A stretch of DNA of 38,495 bases from Planctomycetia bacterium (GTDB lineage Bacteria; Planctomycetota; UBA8108; UBA1146). Numbering within the stretch: the first letter of the stretch is position 1; the number at the start of each line of letters is the position of its first letter. The translations under genes were made by a program, and so were the position numbers. The notes under the pieces were generated by a model. It worked only from the letters and a program-made list of their open reading frames with translations. It was not told the origin of the DNA and searched no databases. Where the stretch lies: contig JAAXJX010000014.1 of assembly GCA_012269595.1 (NCBI GenBank), forward strand, positions 1-38,495. The letters run 5' to 3'. Of the stretch, positions 25,120 to 32,568 are shown piece by piece.

Positions 25120-26724
25120 TTAAGCATTCAGGCGGTGTTGGGCATATTTCTGGAAGCCGTAGAGGGTGACAGCAGTCGCAATCGCCATAAGAGTCAGGAT
25201 TCTCGTGTCAGGGAATCTTCTTGCCGGTGATCGAGGTGCACCGGAAGCCCCCTTGCTGGCAATCATCACAATTTCTCCATCGGCATAATCGGATCGCACT
25301 GCAACATCGAAGAAGCGGACTCCCTGGCGACCCGCACGCTCTTTGAGATCGCGTTCCTTCTGGGTCACCACATAGATCGGATCATCCGATTCCAGAGTTG
25401 CGGACAGATCGTTGATTCTGATGGGCGGGCGGTGTGTACCAAGGTGTACCTGGACACCGGGGTGACACTCATAGAATTCAAATCGTGCACCGCTCCCCGC
25501 TTCTTTCTGAGCTGCTTCGACGAATGTGGCAGACTCCCGTGTTCTGACGATGTCTTTCGATCGAAAATCGATGACGTCCAGATAGACCGCGGCCAAAGGC
25601 AAGATGGAAGAGCAGGTGACGAGGGCCCACATCAAAGAACGTCGTTCAGAGGTGGACCAGTGGGAAATCTGCCGTGCGGCCAATACCGCAGTGGGAGGCA
25701 GGATGGCGAGCAAGTGCACAAAGCGGTGATGAGTCGCCAGACACAAGAGCAGTAGGCCACCGAGGAGCCAGCAAGCCATGAAGTATTCGGCATCGCGCTT
25801 GCGTGCGTCGGTTTCCGGCTTGCGAAAGATCCTGACCAGCGCTGCCACAGCCAATAACCCCGCCGGCGCCAGACGACTGAGAAACCATGCGACCGGTAAC
25901 AGGTGGTGCCACCACACCTGCTGGTTTTCAGCCGTGCGCTCACCGACGGCATGGTTGATCAATTCATCGTGGAGCAGTTTCTCCACAGCCAGACCCTGAC
26001 TGTCACTGTTTGCGGAATAAAGCCACAGTGCAGGAAGCAGGCATGCGAGCAGCACTGTGCCACCGATGCCGAGCCACGGAAGAGTGGGTTGTTCATTTTC
26101 GGATTCTTCAACCTTTTTATCCCCCGTGGTGCGGGGACGTAAAAAGACCGCCACCAGACCAAGGAGGCCGATGAGGATTCCCAACGGGCCTTTGGTCATC
26201 AGGGCGGCCAATGCACCGACGAAGATCCAGCCCCATTTGCCACGATCCATCCATGCGTGCCAGGCACCCAGTGCGAGCAAGACGATGCTGCATTGGAAGA
26301 GAGTGTCACTGCGTGCGAGGAGAATCTGCCTCAAGCCCATGTTGTTGGCGAGTAACAACAGCGGAACCCACATCGCTGCGATACGCCCAAACTGTTGCGC
26401 CGTCCAACCCACCAGCAAAAGGATGGTGATCAGGGAAGCCAACCAGGATGGAAAGGTCAGTGTCATGCGATGGAACTGGCCATAGGCTTTTGTTGCCACA
26501 GCACCGAGCCACTGGGTCAGCGGTGGTTTGGAGGCGAAGTTGCCGTTGTGGTCCTGTTGCCACAGCCAGGAATCATTTTCGATGATGTCGAGCACATAGC
26601 CGGCAACCTTGATCTGGTCACGACTGTAGAGGTCATCCGGTCCGGTGGCGCGCACAAAGAGAAACCCGGCCCAGACCGCGACCGCGAAGAGAAGAATCGA
26701 AGAGCTTTGCAGACGAGAGTTCAT
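25120..26724 (-). CDS. GT39-like membrane glycosyltransferase, second copy
   Basis: The 534-residue polytopic protein has the GT-C layout: an acidic first loop (YSRDQIKVAGYVLDI, Asp36) and FASKPPLTQWL at 63-73, which correspond to the D/E and KPPL signatures of ArnT/PMT-type transferases. About ten further hydrophobic helices and a C-terminal soluble part (about 400-500) ending in one more helix follow. The acceptor is unknown. It is only distantly similar to the GT39-like enzyme at 13745-15373 and is not a recent duplicate. Its ATG overlaps the stop of the sodium symporter gene by four bases, so the two are translationally coupled. Confidence 0.85.
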   Translation of the reverse strand: MNSRLQSSSILLFAVAVWAGFLFVRATGPDDLYSRDQIKVAGYVLDIIENDSWLWQQDHNGNFASKPPLTQWLGAVATKAYGQFHRMTLTFPSWLASLITILLLVGWTAQQFGRIAAMWVPLLLLANNMGLRQILLARSDTLFQCSIVLLALGAWHAWMDRGKWGWIFVGALAALMTKGPLGILIGLLGLVAVFLRPRTTGDKKVEESENEQPTLPWLGIGGTVLLACLLPALWLYSANSDSQGLAVEKLLHDELINHAVGERTAENQQVWWHHLLPVAWFLSRLAPAGLLAVAALVRIFRKPETDARKRDAEYFMACWLLGGLLLLCLATHHRFVHLLAILPPTAVLAARQISHWSTSERRSLMWALVTCSSILPLAAVYLDVIDFRSKDIVRTRESATFVEAAQKEAGSGARFEFYECHPGVQVHLGTHRPPIRINDLSATLESDDPIYVVTQKERDLKERAGRQGVRFFDVAVRSDYADGEIVMIASKGASGAPRSPARRFPDTRILTLMAIATAVTLYGFQKYAQHRLNA

Positions 26725-28709
26725 TCGGCGGAGTTTTTCAGCGATTCATCCTGTCTGAGGAGAGAAGGAAGAGTCAGGGCAACGATCACCGCACCTGCTC
26801 CAGCCAATCCCAGAGAAGTCATCGACCAGGGTTTCGCCAACAACAAGGCCCCCAGGCCCATCGTCAAACCCCACACCAGGCTCAATCCACCGACGACGCC
26901 GGCGAAGATTTTCAAACCTTCGTGGTTTACGGGTACTTCTTTGCTTAGAGCCTGCACCGGCCCCCAGGCTCCCGCAGGGCGGACCTTTTCGTAGAAGGGA
27001 ACGAGCCGCTCCGGGTCGGGAGCCTTGCGCAGATATGTAACGATGAGTGCAACCGCCGTTGACAGTGTGGCGACAAGAATGATGCGCCCCTCGGCACTGA
27101 TCTTCCCTGCATGAGTCAGGGGTGTGATCGGCCAACCCTCGCTGAAGAGGAAAGTGATGGCGGTGGTACTGAGGCTGGAAGTCAGCATGGCGGCGATTTC
27201 AGTCCATGCGGTCACCCGCCACCACAACCAGCGCAGCATGTAGATCGGTCCCACCCCGCCAAGGAAGGCGAGGAAAAAGGTGAACAGATCGCTGATGGAA
27301 CTGGAGATGGATGCGAGCAGGGCACCCTCCAGAAGAATGAACACACTGGCGATTCGGGCGATGGTGACGTATTTACCCGGCTCTTCATTCGGCGAGATGA
27401 ATCGTCGGTGTATATCGTTGACGTAGTAACTCGCCGCCAGATTGACATGGGTGTCAATCGTCGACATGAACGCTGCCAAAAGGCTGGCGACGACCAGACC
27501 CAGCAAACCTGCCGGAAGATATCGCACCATCATGACGACGTAGGCCTTCTCCGAGTCGGTGGAGGCGATCACCGAATCAGGGGTCACCGCATCGCCTTCC
27601 TTGACACGAATCGAAGGCTGGACACCTGCCCAACCTTCGGGGGATTCAATCGCCAGAGACTCGGTTTGACCGTCACTTTTCATGACGGTAATGATCTGGC
27701 CACTTCCGTCTTCGCTCGCGCCAATCTGCTGAATAGTGCCGCTTGCCGGAGAGGAAATCTCGACATGGGGGACCACCACCAGCGAAGCGAGGGCTACTGC
27801 GACCCACAGCCACGGGCGCAAGGCGTAATGGGCGATGCTGTACCAAAGAACCCCCACGGAGCCGTGTGCCGGAGAGCGGCTGGCGGCAATTCTCTGGACG
27901 ACGACGGGGCCTCCGTCGACGCCGTAGGTGGCCCACCAGGAGACGCCGAGATAGACCGCACAGGCAGCCAGGGGAACAGTCCAGAAACCTTCTTGCAGTG
28001 GATCTCCGGGGCTGGGAAGGAAGTCCAGAATACGCTGGCCCTGATCCCCCATGGAGTCGATTTGCTGAAGCACCGCCTCCAATCCACCGACTTCATTCCA
28101 GGCGATGGTGGCCAGGGCAATGGCTCCCGTCATGGCCAGAACGAACTGGACGAGATCGGTGATGGCCACCCCCCAGAAGCCGGACATCAGCGAATAGGAC
28201 AGGCAAATGGCGCAACAGATTCCCAGTGCGGTCACCTTGTCGATGTCGAAGAGCACGTCACTGATCTTCACGGCCGCCAGAAGGACCCAACACAGGATGA
28301 TGGGATTGGTCAGGAAGGAGTGAAACACCCCCAGAGTGGCTCTCAGGGCCGAAGCTTCCCTGCCGCCGTAACGCAACTCGGCGAATTCGGCCTGGGTCAT
28401 GACCCCCAGACGTCGCCAGTAGCGTGAAAAGAGGAAAACGGTCAGCATTCCGCCCACAGCGAAGCACCACCACAACCAGTTTTTCCAGATTCCGCTGTCC
28501 CGAACCCATCCGGTAATCACCAGTGGAGTGTCGGCCGCAAAAGAGGTGGCGACCATCGAGGTGCCCACCACCCACCATGGCAACTTTCTGCCGGCGAGGA
28601 AAAATGTTTCAGCGGTTTGACTGGCCCTTTGTAGCATGAACACGCCGACGCTGATGGCGAAGGCGACGTAAACTCCAAGGATCAACAGGTCGGGTGTACT
28701 CAATTGCAT
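26721..28709 (-). CDS. Sodium:solute symporter family protein with soluble loop insert
   Basis: The 662-residue protein matches the SSS family: AETFFLAGRKLPWWVVGTSMVATSFAADTPL near residues 33-62, GFWGVAITDLVQF at 177-189, and LAAFMSTIDTHVNLAASYYVNDIHRRF at 411-437. These helices form the sodium and substrate sites. Unlike ordinary members, residues ~314-392 (27536-27770) form a hydrophilic segment (EISSPASGTIQQIG ... IRVKEGDAVTPDSVIAS) that reads like a barrel-sandwich (lipoyl/biotinyl-type) fold. It lies in a loop between two helices. The solute (sugar, amino acid or other) cannot be read. There is no Shine-Dalgarno before the ATG. Forms an operon with the GT39 gene. Confidence 0.88.
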   Translation of the reverse strand: MQLSTPDLLILGVYVAFAISVGVFMLQRASQTAETFFLAGRKLPWWVVGTSMVATSFAADTPLVITGWVRDSGIWKNWLWWCFAVGGMLTVFLFSRYWRRLGVMTQAEFAELRYGGREASALRATLGVFHSFLTNPIILCWVLLAAVKISDVLFDIDKVTALGICCAICLSYSLMSGFWGVAITDLVQFVLAMTGAIALATIAWNEVGGLEAVLQQIDSMGDQGQRILDFLPSPGDPLQEGFWTVPLAACAVYLGVSWWATYGVDGGPVVVQRIAASRSPAHGSVGVLWYSIAHYALRPWLWVAVALASLVVVPHVEISSPASGTIQQIGASEDGSGQIITVMKSDGQTESLAIESPEGWAGVQPSIRVKEGDAVTPDSVIASTDSEKAYVVMMVRYLPAGLLGLVVASLLAAFMSTIDTHVNLAASYYVNDIHRRFISPNEEPGKYVTIARIASVFILLEGALLASISSSISDLFTFFLAFLGGVGPIYMLRWLWWRVTAWTEIAAMLTSSLSTTAITFLFSEGWPITPLTHAGKISAEGRIILVATLSTAVALIVTYLRKAPDPERLVPFYEKVRPAGAWGPVQALSKEVPVNHEGLKIFAGVVGGLSLVWGLTMGLGALLLAKPWSMTSLGLAGAGAVIVALTLPSLLRQDESLKNSAE

Positions 28710-28860
28710 GGAGGGAGTTTACACGGCCCAGAGAAATTTTGCAGGGCCTTGCTTCCGGTTCTGATCCGATGCAAGGTACGGGCTTGCAAGGGGGAGCGAG
28801 GGAGTTTCCGAGCCTCTCTGGTCACGATCGGTGTGGCGGCGGCAGGATCGTCGAAGTCAC

Positions 28861-28878
28861 ACCGGTTTGACCGGTTTG
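28861..28878. repeat. Tandem 9-bp direct repeat (ACCGGTTTG x2)
   Basis: Two exact, adjacent copies of ACCGGTTTG lie about 150-170 bases upstream of the symporter start (minus strand). They could be a regulator binding site; that role is inferred only. Confidence 0.5.
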
Positions 28879-28886
28879 GGAAACCT

Positions 28887-28935
28887 CAGCATTATTCTGA
28901 ACCAGCACTATTCTGAACTAGCAGTATTTCAAAAC
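28887..28935. repeat. Tandem 16-bp repeat, two near-identical copies and one degenerate copy
   Basis: Copies at 28887-28902 and 28903-28918 share CAGCA-y-TATTCTGAAC and differ at one base (CAGCATTATTCTGAAC, CAGCACTATTCTGAAC). A third, decayed copy follows at 28919-28935. It sits directly after the ACCGGTTTG pair, upstream of the symporter operon. It may be an operator or replication slippage. Confidence 0.55.
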
Positions 28936-29092
28936 TGTTTTTCAAGCCAATGAGAGCCCACTTCTTCTGGCTTCATGTTTCTTCCTGCTTTTTTCATGAA
29001 AAGACCGGGCTTTTTCAGAGCGCATCTTTCGTGCGCCCTGGTGCGTGAGTGTTTCCAGAGTCTGCATTTCGGGATGGGTGAATGATCCCTTG

Positions 29093-29131
29093 AAAAAAGC
29101 GGCCGCTCTTTTGGAAAAGAGCGGCCGCTTT
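29093..29131 (-). terminator. Terminator of the two-domain acidic-linker protein gene
   Basis: A perfect 17-bp inverted repeat (29096-29112 with 29115-29131), centred on GG and rich in GC (GCGGCCGC), is followed on the minus strand by six T residues. It sits 50 bases after the stop of the gene at 29182-30315. Confidence 0.92.
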
Positions 29132-29181
29132 CAGTGAGTCCCGGAAACTGAAGCCCGGGCATTCAGCAATCCCTGCAGGGA

Positions 29182-30315
29182 TTATTCGAGAACTGCATAC
29201 TGGGGAACGTCACATCCGTACAGCGCGCAACCTCCCATGAGCAGGCTCAACTGTTCTTCCAGAACAGCGGGGTCATCCGAAGCGGGACCATGACTGCGAA
29301 TGAAGAGATGGATCTCGGCATTGCCCATATCCACCAACCCCGGACCGGTGACGATTTCGCCAGCGGGCTCGTTTTCGATGACCAGGGCGTCAAATTCGAT
29401 TTCGCCGTCTTCGTCGGCGATCAGCCCCACTCCGGTCCAGATGATCGACCAGCCATCGACCCCGAAGTCTGTGATATCGCACTCGTCATCGCATTCGTCG
29501 GGATCGTTGAAGACTCCAGCCCAAATGGTGTAGGTGTGCCCGGGAATTAACCCTGAAGTCTCGGCCTCGATGTAGAAGCCGTCATCGAAACGCTCGAACT
29601 CGATTTCAGAGTCGTCGATGGTGTCTCCGGAAGAGGACAGGTTCAGCGGGCTTTCAATGGTGAATTCGACGAATTGAAACTCGTCTTCTTCGTCTTCATC
29701 GCCGTCGTCCTCATCGTCTTCGTCATCATCTCCGCCGTTGAGGATGGCGTATTGGACGTCGTCACAGACATACAGGTCGCAGCCACCGGCAAAGGTCGAA
29801 ATCTGTGCCTGCAGCAGGTCCGGATCGTCGAAGGCTGCGGGTCCGTGATAGCGAACGATCAGATGGATCACTGCATTTTCAGCGTCCGTCAAGCCGTCCC
29901 CCATCATCACTTCGCCAGGGGCGACACCCTCGTACATCACGGTTTCAAAGTCTGCCTCTCCATCTTCATCGGCGACAAAACCGACCCCACTCCACAATGC
30001 AGAGAAGCCGGAGTCGGGCCCGATATCGTCTGCAATTCCGCAGTCGTCATTGCAGCCGTCGGGGTTATTGAAAACGAGGGCCCAAATGGTGTACGCATGG
30101 AAAGGAATCAATCCTTGCGTCTCAGCTTCGATCTCGATGCCGCCAGCGAATCTTTCCAACTCAACCTCGGTATCGTCGACCGGGTCGCCGATCACAGATG
30201 CGGGAAGACCTTCTGCGCCCAGGGTAAAGTGAAGAAATGGTGTGTCATCACCTGCAAAGGACAGGCTGGAGTTCCAAAAAAGAAAACCGATGGCCAGTAA
30301 CAAACCTCTACTCAT
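29182..30315 (-). CDS. Secreted protein with two tandem copies of an unrecognised domain and a polyacidic linker
   Basis: The 377-residue protein has a signal peptide (to about Gly22) and two homologous domains (about 25-193 and 214-377). Each contains an E-x-ERF...IEAET-x-GLIP-x-H-x-YTIWA-x-VFN-x-P core, then W-x-GVG-x-ADEDGE, then an IHL-x-R-x-HGPA segment. Each has two cysteine pairs: Cys88/92 and 179/184 in copy 1, Cys275/279 and 363/368 in copy 2. Residues ~195-213 are almost only Asp and Glu. I do not recognise a named Pfam family; the pattern suggests a disulfide-stabilised, possibly calcium-binding extracellular protein. A strong AAGGAGG site precedes the ATG, and a strong terminator follows. 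Confidence 0.82.
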   Translation of the reverse strand: MSRGLLLAIGFLFWNSSLSFAGDDTPFLHFTLGAEGLPASVIGDPVDDTEVELERFAGGIEIEAETQGLIPFHAYTIWALVFNNPDGCNDDCGIADDIGPDSGFSALWSGVGFVADEDGEADFETVMYEGVAPGEVMMGDGLTDAENAVIHLIVRYHGPAAFDDPDLLQAQISTFAGGCDLYVCDDVQYAILNGGDDDEDDEDDGDEDEEDEFQFVEFTIESPLNLSSSGDTIDDSEIEFERFDDGFYIEAETSGLIPGHTYTIWAGVFNDPDECDDECDITDFGVDGWSIIWTGVGLIADEDGEIEFDALVIENEPAGEIVTGPGLVDMGNAEIHLFIRSHGPASDDPAVLEEQLSLLMGGCALYGCDVPQYAVLE

Positions 30316-30537
30316 CTTTTCCTCCTTAATGGGATTTCATAAATAGATGCAACACGAAAGCATCTTGACTCAATGGGATCAAAACCGCGAGTTGCTACTT
30401 TCGAGGCATTGAAAACTCGAATCTTTCAACATGATCCGCTTATCTCTTTCGCCGGGACGCACTTAATAAAAACTTTGTGGATCATCTAACAAATAATTTT
30501 TTGAATAGGCGTATTTGATTTGTAACGATGTTCGATG
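30316..30537. promoter_or_regulatory. AT-rich leader of the two-domain secreted protein gene
   Basis: This region upstream of the minus-strand start at 30315 contains an AT-rich patch (about 30470-30530) and no gene. It probably carries the promoter; boxes could not be assigned with confidence. Confidence 0.35.
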
Positions 30538-30572
30538 AAAAACCCCGAGAGGCCTAGCCGCTCGGGGTTTTT
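30538..30572 (-). terminator. Terminator of the small membrane protein gene
   Basis: A 12-bp inverted repeat (30538-30549 with 30561-30572; AAAAACCCCGAG/CTCGGGGTTTTT) has an 11-base loop and T runs on both strands. It lies 25 bases after the stop of the gene ending at 30598 on the minus strand. Confidence 0.88.
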
Positions 30573-30597
30573 CAATGTTGATGGATGAGGTGAATTT

Positions 30598-31062
30598 TCA
30601 GGCGTTCTGTTCGGTGGGAACCGGGTTCACAGGACGAAAGGCGTGGACCAGTCCCATAGCTGCGCCGGCAACGGCGAAGAACGGACCGCTGCTGACCTGG
30701 ATTTCAGAAATCGCAAATGTCGTCAGCGACGCGAGGGCTGCTACTCCCAGCAGGGCAATCGGCACTCCTTTGGGCGCCGAGCTTGCTTGCTGAATCCTCG
30801 GCAGGGTCAACAGGATTCCGACGATACCCAGAGTGATGATCAACCAGATAGGTAAATCGACAGGCCCCAATGAAATCGACCCGTTGATAGCGTTGGCGGT
30901 GATATTCATCGAGGTTGCAAAGGAAGGCGCCACAGAGTTATGGCCGCCAGAAAAATCGTGATGGCCTCCACTGATTGTGAACCAGGTCATGCCAAAGGAT
31001 ATGGCGAGGGTAAAGATGGCCGCAAACGGCAAAAATGAACCGGAACTGTTCTGCTGATTCAT
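30598..31062 (-). CDS. Small hypothetical membrane protein, three to four helices
   Basis: I chose the ATG at 31062 (154 residues, GAGG eight bases upstream); the longer reading to 31179 adds a polar stretch with no ribosome site. Hydrophobic segments occur near residues 10-28 (FLPFAAIFTLAISFGMTWF), 66-85 (LPIWLIITLGIVGILLTLP), 100-115 and 122-138. The first loop is rich in Gly, His and Ser (SGGHHDFSGGHN). No family is recognised. The gene is divergent from the 57-residue small protein, and a terminator follows it. Confidence 0.7.
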   Translation of the reverse strand: MNQQNSSGSFLPFAAIFTLAISFGMTWFTISGGHHDFSGGHNSVAPSFATSMNITANAINGSISLGPVDLPIWLIITLGIVGILLTLPRIQQASSAPKGVPIALLGVAALASLTTFAISEIQVSSGPFFAVAGAAMGLVHAFRPVNPVPTEQNA

Positions 31063-31255
31063 GACAACAACCTCACTCTTTCTGATTTCCCAACAAATCT
31101 CATCAGGGGATGATGAATCCTGTTTTTGCTGGCGATCGGACCCGAATTTCAAAAAAGGCATGAAAAGCGCCTGATGCATGGATTCAGCCGGCTTTAAAAA
31201 TTCCGGTCCTGCCAGGTAGTCCTTCGGGATTTTTCACTCATGAAGGGAGGTCACC

Positions 31256-31429
31256 ATGGAAGACAATCGCAACAGCGACGGTGACCAGAGTCGTGGAGAA
31301 GAAGATTCACGAAGGAAAGAGCGCGGTCGTGAGTGCAAAAACAAGGGCTGCAACAATTACGGCGCATTCGGTTTTCCAACCCATTCCAGTTTTGAATTCC
31401 CGAGCTACTTTCATTTCCTTCGAGGGTAA
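31256..31429 (+). CDS. 57-residue small protein with strong expression signals
   Basis: An ATG at 31256, preceded by a near-perfect AGGGAGG site five to seven bases upstream, opens a 57-codon frame ending at 31429. A strong terminator lies about 45 bases further on. The N-terminal half is hydrophilic and charged (Asp, Glu, Arg, Ser). A Cys pair follows (ECKNKGC, Cys27 and Cys32), and the C-terminal half is aromatic and uncharged (YGAFGFPTHSSFEFPSYFHFLRG). No signal peptide, no membrane helix and no family is recognised. It stands alone as a monocistronic unit. Confidence 0.7.
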   Translation: MEDNRNSDGDQSRGEEDSRRKERGRECKNKGCNNYGAFGFPTHSSFEFPSYFHFLRG

Positions 31430-31475
31430 GGCAGGACGTTTGTTGAGCTGAGAGAATCAGCCTTCTCTGAGATTC

Positions 31476-31522
31476 AAATCATGGCCGCAGGCAACAGCGA
31501 TTGCCTGCGGCCATGATTTTTT
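31476..31522 (+). terminator. Terminator after the 57-residue gene
   Basis: A perfect 19-bp inverted repeat (31476-31494 with 31501-31519) has a six-base loop, and its 3' arm runs into six T residues. It is the strongest hairpin on the plus strand in this region. Confidence 0.93.
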
Positions 31523-31623
31523 GACCCGGTTCCCACAGGTTGAAATTAAGAGCGTCAGACCGTTGGAGTTTGTCCGATTTTTTTCATGTATCGGATTTCT
31601 CCTGAAGAGAGTGGGTGAAGACC

Positions 31624-32454
31624 ATGAAAAAAATCAGCAATTACAAGAGTACTGTCGACCCCCTGGATTTCACGAGACTGAACGACCAGCGATTCGAGGT
31701 GGAGAGTGACCGTGATTTTGAATCGGTGGTTCAGCTGATGAACGATCGCTTTGGTGGTCTGCCATCTTTCCACCAGAGTGTCCTGCTCGATGTGACCGGC
31801 GAACACAAGTGTGTCTCGGGTGAAAGAGGGAAGCTTCAGATCCCCGCACAAATTCTAGCCCTGACCGAACAGCATCTGAAAGACGATCTGCATCAGTTGG
31901 TCGATTACATCAATCGGGGTGATGGGATCAAAACACTTGGCATTCTCTGTTTTGACATCGGTCTCAACAGGGAGTTTGCACAGCAGCAGTTGAAAGAGAT
32001 GGGCAGTCGAACCCCTCCACTGCTTCGATCAGTTACCCGCTTCTTTGGCTCCAGAGTCAAGGTGCCCATCGTTCTGGCGGTGGCTTCTCGACAAACCGGA
32101 GATCATTACGAATCTCTGGCGGTGGGGATCCGCGGCGTTACCCGATATTCGAGTGCTCTGGTTGTCAAACCCCATGGATGTGACGGGCGCTACGAAGTTA
32201 TCGGAGGCCTCGAGGCGCAGGTGAGGCGTGAAGACATCGATCACCCCATCTCATCCCTGTTGGTCCGTTTTGGGGAAACGGTTTTGCCAAGAGGCTTTTT
32301 CAACAGTTATCTGCAGCGATACATGGTTCCGGAACGCCGGCGCATCGTTACAAGATTGTGTCACTATGTCTTCAACGGACTGAAAAGTGTCGAGACGGAC
32401 CAATCTGAGTGCACAGTGGTTTCCCACAACAGCCACTGGAGGCTGGCGGGTTGA
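31624..32454 (+). CDS. Unrecognised, probably cytoplasmic protein
   Basis: The 276-residue product (ATG at 31624; a GTG three codons earlier is equally possible, since GGTGAAG lies between) has no signal peptide, membrane segment or repeat. It shows mixed alpha/beta composition with several Arg-rich helices in the C-terminal third (YMVPERRRIVTRLCHYVFNGL). I do not recognise the family. Codon use fits the surrounding genes, and the frame is open over its full length. It follows the terminator of the small protein and precedes a dockerin-type gene by about 115 bases, so it is probably its own transcript. Confidence 0.65.
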   Translation: MKKISNYKSTVDPLDFTRLNDQRFEVESDRDFESVVQLMNDRFGGLPSFHQSVLLDVTGEHKCVSGERGKLQIPAQILALTEQHLKDDLHQLVDYINRGDGIKTLGILCFDIGLNREFAQQQLKEMGSRTPPLLRSVTRFFGSRVKVPIVLAVASRQTGDHYESLAVGIRGVTRYSSALVVKPHGCDGRYEVIGGLEAQVRREDIDHPISSLLVRFGETVLPRGFFNSYLQRYMVPERRRIVTRLCHYVFNGLKSVETDQSECTVVSHNSHWRLAG

Positions 32455-32568
32455 ACGGTGAAGAGGGCCAGGATCAGCGGCGAGCCGTCAGGGGGTTTGT
32501 TGTTCAATTGCTGGGGCAATGTAAGATAGGTTTATTGCTTTTCTTTTGGAGTTCAGGTGGAAACCAAT

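Larger units (their letters stand above)
28710..29181. other. 472-base gene-free region between the symporter and the two-domain secreted protein
   Basis: I see no convincing gene here. The region contains two sets of short tandem repeats (28861-28935), upstream of the symporter operon, and a strong minus-strand terminator (29093-29131) for the gene to the right. Small ORFs in it, including one of 77 codons across the terminator, lack ribosome sites. Confidence 0.6.

Noticed and set aside
13745-26724. The two GT39 genes as a recent tandem duplication
   Set aside because: They share only the family signatures, differ along their whole length, and lie 10 kb apart in different operons.
27536-27770. 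MK in the symporter insert as a lipoyl or biotin attachment lysine
   Set aside because: The surroundings (TVMKSD) do not match the EAMKM or E-x-DKA attachment hairpins, and the domain is probably outside the cytoplasm.
27111-28427. Plus-strand open frame of 438 codons opposite the symporter
   Set aside because: It is a shadow of the symporter; composition (His, Gly, Asp, Gln rich) and lack of a start signal argue against coding.
28929-29162. 77-codon minus-strand ORF in the gap before the symporter operon
   Set aside because: It runs across a strong terminator hairpin and has no ribosome site or family signal.
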